35,003 nucleotides of DNA from Candidatus Methylomirabilota bacterium (GTDB lineage Bacteria; Methylomirabilota; Methylomirabilia; Rokubacteriales; CSP1-6), in NCBI GenBank assembly GCA_036001065.1, contig DASYUQ010000051.1, positions 1 through 35,003 of the forward strand, written 5' to 3'. Positions within the stretch are counted from its first letter, which is position 1. Each line of letters starts with the position of its first letter. This document shows, in pieces, positions 8,851 to 16,961 of this stretch. The notes below the pieces were generated by a model, which ran no database searches, was not told the DNA's origin, and worked only from the letters and a program-made list of their open reading frames with translations. Both the position numbers and the translations under genes were made by a program.

Positions 8851-9357
8851 TCATTTCGCGGCCAGCGTGCGGAGGAAGTTGACGATGTGCCACGCCTCCT
8901 GGGACGAGAGCGCCTCGACGTAGGACGGCATGACGGCCCCGCCGGCCATGATGTAGCTGTGCCAGTAGCCGTCCGTGCGCTGCTTCTGCAGCTCGGCGTT
9001 GGTCAGGTCGGGCGCGGGGATGAACTTGGTCGCCACCGGGCCGGTGACCCCGCCCTTGCCCTCGGGGCCGTGGCAGGGCGCGCAGAAGGTGGCGAAGTGC
9101 TGGCGGCCTACCGCCACCGACTCCGCCCCCGGCTTGATCGGGTTCGGCTGCTTGGCGGCGACGTCCCGCTGCTCCCGCGGCGGGATCAGCGCGCCCCCGC
9201 GGGGGATGACGCCCGCCGGCATTCGGAACACGCGCTCACCGGGGACGACCTTGGCCGTCTGGGTCATGTTGTCGACGAAGCGCACGACGATCACCATCCC
9301 CATGAGCCCGCCCGAGGCCACCACCAGCAGCAGGACGAGGATGAAGACGTACTTCAT
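8851..9357 (-). CDS. actE: alternative complex III monoheme cytochrome c subunit ActE
   Basis: This membrane-anchored cytochrome c subunit passes electrons out of alternative complex III. From the ATG at 9357, which overlaps the actD stop by four bases (ATGA), it has 168 residues. One N-terminal helix (about residues 3-27) serves as uncleaved anchor or signal. The heme c site CAPCH is at 92-96, with KGGVTGPVA after it. The probable axial Met143 lies in GGAVMPSYVEALS, a class I cytochrome c pattern. It ends at 8851, 136 bases before actF; that gap is mostly repeat. The longer open frame upstream overlaps actD and is not used. Confidence 0.93.
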   Translation of the reverse strand: MKYVFILVLLLVVASGGLMGMVIVVRFVDNMTQTAKVVPGERVFRMPAGVIPRGGALIPPREQRDVAAKQPNPIKPGAESVAVGRQHFATFCAPCHGPEGKGGVTGPVATKFIPAPDLTNAELQKQRTDGYWHSYIMAGGAVMPSYVEALSSQEAWHIVNFLRTLAAK

Positions 9358-9866
9358 CGGGCCCTCACCTCTTCGGCGCCGGCCGTGGTCAGGATCTGGC
9401 GCACGGACGGGCCCCGCTCCGGCGCGCAGTGGACGGCAACCCCGAAGCGGTCGTTCGTGAAGCGCGGGTCGTAGGCCGCCGACGGCCGCAGGCGCGGCAG
9501 GCGGGCCAGGATCACGAGGCCCAGCAGCGTCGCCAACCCGCCGAAGAGGATCGTGAGCTCGAAGGCGATGACCACGAAGGGGGGGATGGAGGCGATCGGC
9601 TTGCCGCCCGTCACCAGGCCCCACTTGAGCGCCGACCAGATCGTGAGGAGGAAGCCCGAGGCGGTCCCGGTGAGCGCGCCGATGAGCGTGAAGAGGCGGA
9701 CATGGCTCACCGGCCGGTCCCGCTCCAGCGCCTCCTCGATCTCGTGCACGGGCGCGGGCGTGTACACGGTGAGGTCGTGGTAGCCCTTGGCCCGCAGCTC
9801 CTCGAGGGCCCGCACCGTGGTGTCCACGTGGGCGAAGACGCCGAGGACGGTGTCAGTGGCGGCCAC
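9354..9866 (-). CDS. actD: alternative complex III subunit ActD (DUF3341)
   Basis: This is the DUF3341 membrane subunit of alternative complex III, 170 residues. An N-terminal soluble part (VLGVFAHVDTTVRALEELRAKGY, about 7-30) precedes two transmembrane helices (about 57-80 and 95-120, the second FELTILFGGLATLLGLVILARLP). A C-terminal segment with YDPRFTNDRFGVAVHC follows, the phrase most typical of the family. Its start overlaps the end of actC by 14 bases and its stop overlaps actE, which indicates coupled translation. Its role in the complex is structural; no cofactor ligand is visible. Confidence 0.93.
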   Translation of the reverse strand: MAATDTVLGVFAHVDTTVRALEELRAKGYHDLTVYTPAPVHEIEEALERDRPVSHVRLFTLIGALTGTASGFLLTIWSALKWGLVTGGKPIASIPPFVVIAFELTILFGGLATLLGLVILARLPRLRPSAAYDPRFTNDRFGVAVHCAPERGPSVRQILTTAGAEEVRAR

Positions 9867-11202
9867 GGGCGCCGTCCTTCAGCGGCTGGGGGAGCGTTTC
9901 CTTGACCTCCACGATGGACAGCGACGGCATCACCCGGATGAAGCCGAGGAACAGCAGGAAGAACCAGGCGAAGCTGCCGATGACGATCATGGTGTCGGTC
10001 GGGGTCGGCACGTAGATCCCCCACGTGTAGGGATAGAAGTCGTGGGCGAGCGACGGCACGATGATGTTGAAGCGCTCGAACCACATCCCGATCAGCACCA
10101 GGATGGATACGATGTAGAGCACCACCGGGCTCGTGCGCGCGCGCCTCCAGAAGAGGATCAGCGGCGAGATGCAGTTGCAGAAGTACATGAGCCAGAGTGC
10201 CCAGGCGTACGACTTGGTCACCTTCCAGAAGAGCGACGCCCGTTCGAAGTGGTCGCCGCTGTACCAGGACGTGAAGAGCTCGCAGACGTAGAAGTAGGTC
10301 AGCACCAGGCCGGTTGTCAGAATGAGCTTGCCCATGGCGTCCAGGTGCTTTTCCTGGATGTAGGCGTGGAGGTTGAAGAAGTGGCGCATGGGCAGGACCA
10401 GCACCAGCACCATCGCGAAGCCGGAGAAGATCGCGCCATCGACGAAGAAGGGCGCGAAGAGCGTGGAGTGCCAGCCGGGGACCAGGGCCACCGCGAAGTC
10501 CCACGACACCACGCTGTGGACCGACAGGACCAACGGCGTGGCCAGGGCGGCGAACAGGCCGTAGGCCCGCCGGTAGTGGCGCCACTGGCGGTCGCTCCCC
10601 TCCCAGCCGAGGGCCAGCATGGCATAGATGCGCTGGCGCCAGCCGGTGGTGGCGTCGCGCAGGGCCGCCACGTCGGGGATCAGGCCCACGATGAAGAAGA
10701 CGGTGCTGATGGAGAGATAGGTCGAGATGGCGAAGACGTCCCACACGAGCGGCGAGCGGAAGTTCGGCCACAGATCGCGCTGGTTCCAGTAGGGCAGCAG
10801 GAAGTAGGCGAACCACATGCGCCCGGCGTGGATCAGCGGGAACAGCCCGGCCGTCATGACGGCGAAGATCGTCATGGCCTCCGCGGCCCGAAAGATCGAC
10901 GTGCGCCAGCGGGCCCGGAAGAGGTAGAGGATCGCCGAGATGAGCGTGCCGGCGTGGCCGATACCGATCCAGAACACGAAGGAGGTGATGTACATCGCCC
11001 ACATCTGGGGCGTGCGCTTTCCCGCCGCGCCCATGCCGATGTAGATCTGCCAGGTCCAGGCCAGGATGCCCGCCGCCAGGATCAGCCCCACCACGCACAT
11101 CCAGCCGAAATAGAGGTTGCCCGGCGTCGCCAGCGTGCGCAGGACGTCGCGGTTGACGTCGGCGAACGTCGGCGGGCGGTGGCGCTCGGTGGCCACGCTC
11201 AT
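9853..11202 (-). CDS. actC: alternative complex III NrfD-like quinol-site subunit ActC
   Basis: This polytopic NrfD/PsrC-family protein of 449 residues contains the quinol-oxidising site of alternative complex III. About ten membrane helices can be traced, from NLYFGWMCVVGLILAAGILA near residue 30 to the last near residue 425. ActC-like phrases are YIGMGAAGKRTPQMWAMYI, WIGIGHAGTLISAILYL, HSVVSWDFA and MWFERFNIIVPSLAHDFYP. It lies 40 bases after actB and overlaps actD. Family membership is clear. The separate formate dehydrogenase NrfD-like subunit at 24281-25222 is a much shorter, distinct paralogue. Confidence 0.95.
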   Translation of the reverse strand: MSVATERHRPPTFADVNRDVLRTLATPGNLYFGWMCVVGLILAAGILAWTWQIYIGMGAAGKRTPQMWAMYITSFVFWIGIGHAGTLISAILYLFRARWRTSIFRAAEAMTIFAVMTAGLFPLIHAGRMWFAYFLLPYWNQRDLWPNFRSPLVWDVFAISTYLSISTVFFIVGLIPDVAALRDATTGWRQRIYAMLALGWEGSDRQWRHYRRAYGLFAALATPLVLSVHSVVSWDFAVALVPGWHSTLFAPFFVDGAIFSGFAMVLVLVLPMRHFFNLHAYIQEKHLDAMGKLILTTGLVLTYFYVCELFTSWYSGDHFERASLFWKVTKSYAWALWLMYFCNCISPLILFWRRARTSPVVLYIVSILVLIGMWFERFNIIVPSLAHDFYPYTWGIYVPTPTDTMIVIGSFAWFFLLFLGFIRVMPSLSIVEVKETLPQPLKDGARGRH

Positions 11203-11242
11203 AGGCTCGCCTCGCCGGCGGCTGCGGCTCGCAGGGCCACGT

Positions 11243-14146
11243 TCACGCGTGACCCCTCACGACCTTCTTGAGATAGGTGACCGACGGCCGCGTGCCCAGC
11301 TCCTCGAGCACGTGATAGGCGCGCGGCGAGTGGGCCAGCTTCGAGACCTCGCTCTTGTCGTCCTTGAGGTTGCCGAACGTGATGGCTTGGGTCGGGCAGG
11401 TCTGCTGGCAGGCGGTGAGAACGTCGCCGTCGCGCACGGACCGCTTCTCGTCGCGCGCGCGGTCCTTGCCGGCCACGATGCGCTGGATGCACATCGTGCA
11501 CTTCTCCATGACCCCGAGCTGGCGGACGGTGACGTCGGGGTTGAGCTGAACGTCGAGCGGCGGCGGGAACTCCTGGTTGTACCAGTTGAAGCGCCGCACG
11601 TGATAGGGGCAGTTGTTGCCGCAGTAGCGCGTGCCGACACACCGGTTGTAGACCTGACCATTCAGCCCTTCCTCGGTCCGATAGGCGGCGAACACCGGAC
11701 ACACCGGCTCGCACGGCGCGACTTCACAATGCTGGCAGAGCATCGGCAGGAAGACGTTCAGCGGGCGCTCCGCCCGGCCTTCCGCCCAGCGCTCGATGCG
11801 GAGCCACTGCTGCTGCCGTCCGTACGCGGCCTGGGCCTTGCCCACCACCGGCACGTTGTTTTCGGCCTGACAGGCGACCACGCAGGCCTGGCAGCCCACG
11901 CACTGATCGACGTCGATCGCCATTCCCCAGCGATAGCCCGGATAGTGCTGGGGCGGGTACATGCTGATGAACTCGTGCTCTTTGGGCTTGCCCCGGAGGG
12001 CCTGCTCGCGGGCCGCGCGGAGATCCACGTGCTGGGCGATCTCGCGCTGGTCCTGGTCATGGGTGGCCTGCAGAATCGCCAGCGGCCGCCGCGCCCCCGT
12101 CTTGGTCAGCGTGACCCTGACGCCAAGATAGGCTGCCGCCCCCGAGGCCGGATCCGCTCCCGCGGACAGCAGCGCGACCGGGTTCGTCGGCGTGGGTGAG
12201 GCCGCCACGTAGCGCGCGTGGTAGGGCGCCCAGCGGTGCCCGATGGGGATGGCCACCGCGCTCGGGTGCAGAGAGGCCGAGACATACGCCGGAAGCTCGA
12301 TGGCGCCGTGGGGCGAGGAGACGCGCACGACATCGCCCTGGGCGATGCCGAGCTTGGCGGCGGTCTCCCGCGAGATCTCCACCCACGCGTCCCACACGGC
12401 CTGCGTCATCGTGTCGGGCGCTTCCTGGAGCCAGGCCGCGCCCGCAGCGCGGCCGTCGTAGAACCGGAAGGAGGGATAGGCGAGGAGAACGAGCCCGCCC
12501 GCGTCGCCCTCCAGCCTGGGGCGCGACGCCTGCACGGCGCCGATCTTCGCCGTGACCGGCGCGGTCGGCGTCTGCCTCCACACGCCGCCCTGCTGGAGCG
12601 CCGCCTCCCAGCCGTCGGGCTGGCCCCGCAGCAGCGGCTCCCAGGCGGTCTTGAGGTACTGCTCGACGGACGCCCACGGCAGCGGCCCCTTGCCTTCTTC
12701 GGTGCCGAGCACGGCGCGAGCCGCGCGGAGCAGCACGTCCCCCATCGGCAAGGCGTCACGTACCGGCGACATCGTGGGCTGCATCAGACCCATGACGCCC
12801 TCGCGCGGCGCATAGTCCCCCCAGGACTCGAGCCAGTGCGTGTCGGGAAGGACGAGGTGGGCGAGCGCGGTCGTCTCGTCCGGCTGGTTGGCGAAGCTCA
12901 CGACGAGCCCCACCTTGCGGGCGGCCTCCGCGAACTTGAGCCCGCCCGGCAGCGCGAAGGCCGGGTTGATCCGCGGCCCCACCAGGAGCACCTCGATCTC
13001 GCCCCTGGCCATCGCCTGGACGAGCTGGGCGACCTCTCCGTACGGGGTCACCTTGCCGTAGGCCGAGTCCGGACCGAACCGGATCGTCCGGCCGGTGGCG
13101 CCGGTGGCGGCGTTCAATAGATTGATCGCCACCAGCGTCGGGGTCGCGTTGGTTCCCGTCATCGCGACCCCGCCGCCCACCGCCAGCCCCGGCCGGGCGC
13201 GGCCGAAAAGCGTGGCGATGTGCTTGATGGTTTCGGCGGAGACTCCGCTCTCCTCGGCGACCTTCCTCACGTCGATGCCCGCTACCGCCTCGCTGAACCG
13301 CCGGTCGGCCAGCCCCTCGTCGATCATCGCCCTCAAGATCGCGAGGGCCAGGAGCCCTTCGGTGCCCGGGGCGTTCCGCACCCACTCGTCGGCGTTGGCG
13401 GCGGTCAGGGACTGCCGGGGCTCCACGTGGATGAAGGTTCCCGCGCGTCCCTCGCGGAAGCCGTGCATCCTCTTGAAGGCTCGGGCATAGCTCACGTTCG
13501 ACAGCCACGTCTCGATGAAGTCGGCCCCGAAGGAGAGGACGACCTCGGCCTCCTCGAAGGCGTAGTACGGGATCGCGTCACGGTTGAAGACGATCCGGTT
13601 CGCCGCCCGAATCGCTTCGTAGCCGAACGGCTCGAGGCTCAGGCGCGGTCGCGTGCCCAGGGCCTGCGTCCAGCGGTCCATCAGCACCGCCAGGCTTCCG
13701 TTCTCCAGCTGCGTGACGAGCGCAACGGCCTTGCCCCGGCCGGCCTGGCGCAGCTCACCGATCTTGCCGGCCACCAGCTTCAGCGCCTCGTCCCAGCTCA
13801 CGGCGCCGAGCGCGCCGCCCTGGCGCCGCTGGGGCCCGGCGAAGCGGTCGGGATGATAGGCGCCCTGCAGGGCCGCCTGGCCCCGGAGGCAGAGCGCGCC
13901 ACGGTTGACCGGATGGTCGGGATTGCCCTCGAGCTTGACGACGCGCCCGTCGCGGTTGCGCGCGATGACACCGCAGCCGGCCGGGCACTCGCGGCACACG
14001 GTCGAGAACCACGCGGCCACGCCGGGCACGATCTGCTCGTTGGGCACGACCAGAGGCAGGATCCGTTCGGCCGATTGCTGGCAGCCCGCCACCACCGCCG
14101 CCGCGCCCGAGGTCGTCACGATCTTGAAGAAGTCGCGTCGCTTCAT
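11243..14146 (-). CDS. actB: alternative complex III fused molybdopterin-like/iron-sulfur subunit ActB
   Basis: This periplasmic electron-transfer subunit of alternative complex III has 967 residues. A twin-arginine signal (MKRRDFFKIV) opens it. Residues about 45-680 resemble a molybdopterin oxidoreductase. Residues about 735-967 form a ferredoxin-like domain with four cysteine clusters: CVGCQACVVAC, CQHCEVAPCEPVC, CVGTRYCGNNC (one cysteine short, as for a [3Fe-4S] cluster) and CTMC paired with ACQQTC. The N-terminal domain retains a full CX2CX3C...C set (Cys51, 54, 58, 86). In characterised ActB proteins this domain is described as without cofactor, so a fifth cluster may be present here. 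It follows actA by 22 bases. Confidence 0.95.
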   Translation of the reverse strand: MKRRDFFKIVTTSGAAAVVAGCQQSAERILPLVVPNEQIVPGVAAWFSTVCRECPAGCGVIARNRDGRVVKLEGNPDHPVNRGALCLRGQAALQGAYHPDRFAGPQRRQGGALGAVSWDEALKLVAGKIGELRQAGRGKAVALVTQLENGSLAVLMDRWTQALGTRPRLSLEPFGYEAIRAANRIVFNRDAIPYYAFEEAEVVLSFGADFIETWLSNVSYARAFKRMHGFREGRAGTFIHVEPRQSLTAANADEWVRNAPGTEGLLALAILRAMIDEGLADRRFSEAVAGIDVRKVAEESGVSAETIKHIATLFGRARPGLAVGGGVAMTGTNATPTLVAINLLNAATGATGRTIRFGPDSAYGKVTPYGEVAQLVQAMARGEIEVLLVGPRINPAFALPGGLKFAEAARKVGLVVSFANQPDETTALAHLVLPDTHWLESWGDYAPREGVMGLMQPTMSPVRDALPMGDVLLRAARAVLGTEEGKGPLPWASVEQYLKTAWEPLLRGQPDGWEAALQQGGVWRQTPTAPVTAKIGAVQASRPRLEGDAGGLVLLAYPSFRFYDGRAAGAAWLQEAPDTMTQAVWDAWVEISRETAAKLGIAQGDVVRVSSPHGAIELPAYVSASLHPSAVAIPIGHRWAPYHARYVAASPTPTNPVALLSAGADPASGAAAYLGVRVTLTKTGARRPLAILQATHDQDQREIAQHVDLRAAREQALRGKPKEHEFISMYPPQHYPGYRWGMAIDVDQCVGCQACVVACQAENNVPVVGKAQAAYGRQQQWLRIERWAEGRAERPLNVFLPMLCQHCEVAPCEPVCPVFAAYRTEEGLNGQVYNRCVGTRYCGNNCPYHVRRFNWYNQEFPPPLDVQLNPDVTVRQLGVMEKCTMCIQRIVAGKDRARDEKRSVRDGDVLTACQQTCPTQAITFGNLKDDKSEVSKLAHSPRAYHVLEELGTRPSVTYLKKVVRGHA

Positions 14147-14168
14147 CGCCTGAGCCCCCGGCGTCCGA

Positions 14169-14759
14169 TCAGTGGTGACATGTGACGCAGTCCAGCGGCG
14201 CGTGCATGCCGCGGGCGGCGTTCTCCCGACGATGGCACTCGATACACCAGCCCATGGTCAGCGGCGGCGCCGCCGGCCGCAGGCCGACCACGTTCAGCAG
14301 ATCGTTGGCCAGGCGCGGCCCCGTCTGGCCGCCGACGGTGGTCATCGTCTCCACCGGGCCGTGGCAGGTCTGGCAGGAGAGCCCCGCCCGCAGGTGGGCC
14401 TTGTGCGTGAAGTAGGTGAACTCCGGCACCTTGTAGACGCGCACCCACGGGATCGGCTCGCTCCTGGCCGCGTACTCCGCCAGCTTCTTGATCTCCGGCT
14501 TGTCCGCCGCCGTGATCTTGTGACAGCCCATGCAGCGCGCGACCGAGGGCAGGCCGGCGTACTCGGACCGGCGCGCGTCAGCGTGGCAGTACTGGCAGTC
14601 GATCTTGTACGTCTGCACGTGCACGTTGTGGGGGAAGTTGATGGGCTGCACGGAGGGTCGGGCGGCGGCTGGCTGTCGGCTCCACGAGTACACGCCCAGG
14701 AAGACCAGAATGGCGAGGAGCGCCAAACCCAGCGCTCCCACGCCTGCCTTCGCTCTCAT
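14169..14759 (-). CDS. actA: alternative complex III pentaheme cytochrome c subunit ActA
   Basis: This pentaheme cytochrome c subunit has 196 residues and one N-terminal helix (about 5-25) as anchor or signal. Five CXXCH heme-attachment sites are seen at residues 55-59 (CQYCH), 76-80 (CMGCH), 129-133 (CQTCH), 172-176 (CIECH) and 191-195 (CVTCH). The last lies one residue before the C-terminus, as in short ActA proteins. NFPHNVHV and YFTHKAHLRAGLSC supply likely axial histidines. It is the first gene of the act operon, with a promoter-like sequence about 45 bases upstream. Heme attachment would need a cytochrome c maturation system such as the CcsA-like protein encoded at 22437-23243. Confidence 0.95.
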   Translation of the reverse strand: MRAKAGVGALGLALLAILVFLGVYSWSRQPAAARPSVQPINFPHNVHVQTYKIDCQYCHADARRSEYAGLPSVARCMGCHKITAADKPEIKKLAEYAARSEPIPWVRVYKVPEFTYFTHKAHLRAGLSCQTCHGPVETMTTVGGQTGPRLANDLLNVVGLRPAAPPLTMGWCIECHRRENAARGMHAPLDCVTCHH

Positions 14760-14801
14760 CGACGGTCGAGGGCCCTCCGGAGCATTCGTAGAAGCGGCTG
14801 A

Positions 14802-14831
14802 ACCGTATCACCAGCGCCGGAAACAAGTCAA
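14802..14831 (-). promoter_or_regulatory. candidate sigma-70-type promoter of the act operon
   Basis: On the minus strand TTGACT (14826-14831) and TACGGT (14802-14807) are 18 bases apart. The -35 box matches five of six consensus bases and the -10 box three or four. The only other nearby structure is the inverted repeat at 14842-14913, which lies just upstream and separates the act genes from hemL. Start-site mapping would decide this. Confidence 0.45.
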
Positions 14832-14841
14832 TATCCGGCCG

Positions 14842-14913
14842 CTAGTGCCGTTCCAACTTGTTGATACACGTACACGGTGCCTTCCTAGGCGCGAATAGTT
14901 GGAACGGCACTAG
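14842..14913. mobile_element. small TA-flanked inverted-repeat element (MITE-like) at the end of hemL
   Basis: Two perfect 17-base arms, CTAGTGCCGTTCCAACT and its complement, occupy 14842-14858 and 14897-14913 around 38 bases of unrelated sequence. The ends read TA-GTGCC...GGCAC-TA, the pattern expected if a TA target was duplicated, as with Tc1/mariner/IS630-type elements. No reading frame is inside. The hemL stop codon (TAG, 14910-14912) lies within the right arm, so the element may have replaced the original 3' end of hemL. In RNA the arms would form a strong stem without a U-run, so some terminator activity is also possible. Confidence 0.6.
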
Positions 14914-16670
14914 GCGAGGGCGCCCAGCGCCTCGGCGGCGGCGCGCGCCGCGCGTTCGAGGTCGGCCTCCGAGTGGGCCAGGGACACGAACGCCGCCTCG
15001 AACTGCGACGGCGCCAGGAACACGCCGCGCTCGAGCATCGCGTGGAAGTAGCGCGCGTAGCGGGCCGTGTCGGACCGCTTGGCGGTCGCGTAGTCCGTCA
15101 CCGGACCGGTCGTGAAGAACGCCGTCAGCATCGAACCTACGCGGTTCACGATGAGGGGGACGCCGGACTTTTCCGCCGCCGTGCGCAGCCCGCGTTCCAG
15201 CCGCGTCCCCAGGACGTCCAGGCGGGCGTAGGGGTCGCCCTCGCGGAGCGCCCGGATCGTGGCCAGGCCGGCCGCCACCGCCAGCGGATTGCCCGACAGC
15301 GTGCCGGCCTGATAGACGCCGCCGAGCGGCGCGACGTGCGCCATCAGGTCGCGGCGGCCGCCGTAGGCCCCGACCGGCAAACCGCCTCCGATGATCTTGC
15401 CCAGGCACGTGAGATCGGGACGGACGTCGTAGAGGGCCTGGGCGCCGCCGTAGGCCACCCGGAACCCCGTGATCACCTCGTCGAAGATCAACGCCGCGCC
15501 GTGCCGCGTGCAGAGCTCCCGCAGCCCCCCCAGGAAGCCCGGCGCCGGAGGCACGACGCCCATGTTTCCCGCAACGGGCTCGACGATCACGGCGGCGATC
15601 TGGGCGCCGCGGGCGCCGAAGATCGCGCGCACGGCCTCGAGGTCGTTGAACGGCGCCGTCACCGTCAGCCGGGCCAGGCTCTCGGGCACGCCCCGGCTGT
15701 CGGGGATCGAAAACGTCGCGCCGCCGGAGCCGGCCTTGACCAGAAGACTGTCGGCGTGGCCGTGGTAGCAGCCGTCGAACTTCACGACGAGATCACGGCC
15801 GGTGGCGCCGCGGGCCACGCGGATGGCGCTCATGGCCGCCTCGGTCCCCGAGCTGACCAGCCGGACCAGCTCCATCGACGGATAGGCGGCCGTGATCGCC
15901 TCCGCCATCTCCACTTCCGCGGCCGTGGGGGTGCCGTAGCTGGTGCCGCGCGCGGCCGCATCGACCACGGCCGCCACGACAGCCGGCGCCGCATGACCGA
16001 GAACGAGCGGTCCCCACGACCCGACGAAGTCGATGTAGGAGCGCCCGTCCACGTCCCACAGGCGGGCCCCCTCGGCCCGGGCCACGAAGAACGGCTGCCC
16101 CCCCACCCCGCGGAACGCGCGCACCGGGCTATTCACGCCGCCCGGGATCACCCGCTCGGCCGCCGCGAACAACTCCCGCGAGCTCTTCACGGCTTCGGAG
16201 GGGGCCGTAACGTCCGCCCCCTCCGAGGTTACTTCGACGGGCCGGAAGTCCTGCGCGCCCAGGTCCCAGCGAAAGCCATTCATGGCTTCCACCCGGCCGC
16301 TCACGACGGAGACGACGACATACGTCGCCTCCGGATAGATGGGCTCCCCGTTCATCAGCGCCTGACGCTTGTCCGTCTCCGAGAAGTAGGCGCCCGCCTC
16401 CACGTGCGAATGATAGATGACGACCGGCGCGAAGCCGTCCTGCTCCAGGCGGACCATTGCGAGCCGATCGGCGTCGGCGATGTGATAGGCCGTGCGGGCG
16501 TCGCGGGGATAGCGGCGCGGATCGCGGGCGTGCAGGGCATCCTGATCGTTCCGGCAGCGCAGCAGCCGGCGCTCGGCCCCCCGCACCAGCACGACGCCGC
16601 AGGCCTCGCGGGGATACTCCTCCGCCGCCTGCTGCTTGATGGCTTCGACCTCGTCGGCGGCGAGGATCAC
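14910..16670 (-). CDS. hemL: JAMM/Mec-type protease fused in frame to glutamate-1-semialdehyde 2,1-aminomutase (HemL)
   Basis: One open frame of 586 codons holds two proteins. Residues 1-148 are an M67 JAMM metallopeptidase like mycobacterial Mec, which frees cysteine from CysO. Its zinc site is Glu22, His87-Ser-His89, Ser97 and Asp100 (HxHx7Sx2D). Residues 161-586 are a full-length HemL, the PLP enzyme that makes 5-aminolevulinate, with [35 protein letters not shown] and the lysine motif [17 protein letters not shown] near 425. Residues 149-159 are encoded by a palindromic repeat (16195-16226) that is open in this frame. GTG at 16190 (residue 161) gives a HemL of normal 426 residues and may be used separately. 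The GTG start of mec overlaps the cysO stop by four bases. Confidence 0.9.
   Translation of the reverse strand: MILAADEVEAIKQQAAEEYPREACGVVLVRGAERRLLRCRNDQDALHARDPRRYPRDARTAYHIADADRLAMVRLEQDGFAPVVIYHSHVEAGAYFSETDKRQALMNGEPIYPEATYVVVSVVSGRVEAMNGFRWDLGAQDFRPVEVTSEGADVTAPSEAVKSSRELFAAAERVIPGGVNSPVRAFRGVGGQPFFVARAEGARLWDVDGRSYIDFVGSWGPLVLGHAAPAVVAAVVDAAARGTSYGTPTAAEVEMAEAITAAYPSMELVRLVSSGTEAAMSAIRVARGATGRDLVVKFDGCYHGHADSLLVKAGSGGATFSIPDSRGVPESLARLTVTAPFNDLEAVRAIFGARGAQIAAVIVEPVAGNMGVVPPAPGFLGGLRELCTRHGAALIFDEVITGFRVAYGGAQALYDVRPDLTCLGKIIGGGLPVGAYGGRRDLMAHVAPLGGVYQAGTLSGNPLAVAAGLATIRALREGDPYARLDVLGTRLERGLRTAAEKSGVPLIVNRVGSMLTAFFTTGPVTDYATAKRSDTARYARYFHAMLERGVFLAPSQFEAAFVSLAHSEADLERAARAAAEALGALA
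16195..16226. repeat. palindromic repeat, copy C (inside the mec-hemL frame)
   Basis: This single 32-base unit, with TCGGAGGGGGC/GCCCCCTCCGA arms, is identical base for base to 715-746 but in the opposite orientation. The companion GCGCCGGC hairpin of the other copies is missing. In the reading frame used it encodes part of the linker [13 protein letters not shown] between the JAMM and HemL domains and contains no stop codon. Confidence 0.9.
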
Positions 16671-16948
16671 CGGCGACCGCCGGCCAGGGCGGGAATGATC
16701 GTCACCTCGTCGCCGTCGTGCAGCGCCGTCTGGAGCCCCTCCAGCGCCTCGATCGCCTCGCTGTTCACGTAGATGTTCACGTGGTCGTAGACCTCGCCCT
16801 TCTCGTCGCGGACGAGCCCCTTGAGCCCCGGGAACGAGCGTTCCAGCTCGTCCAGGAGCTCACCCACGTCCGACGCCGACACCTCGATGCGGTCCCGGTT
16901 GCCCGTGGCCCGCCGGAAGGGGGTCGGAATATACACGGTGACGATCAT
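16667..16948 (-). CDS. cysO: CysO-like ubiquitin-fold sulfur carrier (MoaD/ThiS family)
   Basis: This small beta-grasp protein of 93 residues is expected to carry sulfur as a C-terminal thiocarboxylate for cysteine synthesis. It resembles mycobacterial CysO throughout: [16 protein letters not shown] at the start, [20 protein letters not shown] in the middle and [14 protein letters not shown] at the end. Unlike CysO, which ends in Gly-Gly, it has two extra arginines (GGRR, residues 90-93), so activation should require trimming. QbsE of the quinolobactin pathway is a precedent, trimmed by a JAMM protease. A JAMM gene starts within its stop codon and a cysteine synthase ends 13 bases upstream. 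The activating E1-like enzyme is not in the window. Confidence 0.9.
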   Translation of the reverse strand: MIVTVYIPTPFRRATGNRDRIEVSASDVGELLDELERSFPGLKGLVRDEKGEVYDHVNIYVNSEAIEALEGLQTALHDGDEVTIIPALAGGRR

Positions 16949-16961
16949 GCGTTGACCTCCG

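Noticed and set aside
9787-11271. A 494-codon plus-strand frame opposite actC.
   Set aside because: Composition (His, Gln, Glu, Arg and Gly-rich, no hydrophobic core) is that of the complement of a membrane protein gene.
11243-14146. A molybdenum-dependent reductase such as polysulfide or tetrathionate reductase.
   Set aside because: Fusion of the molybdopterin-like and Fe-S parts plus flanking ActA, C, D, E and F genes identifies alternative complex III.
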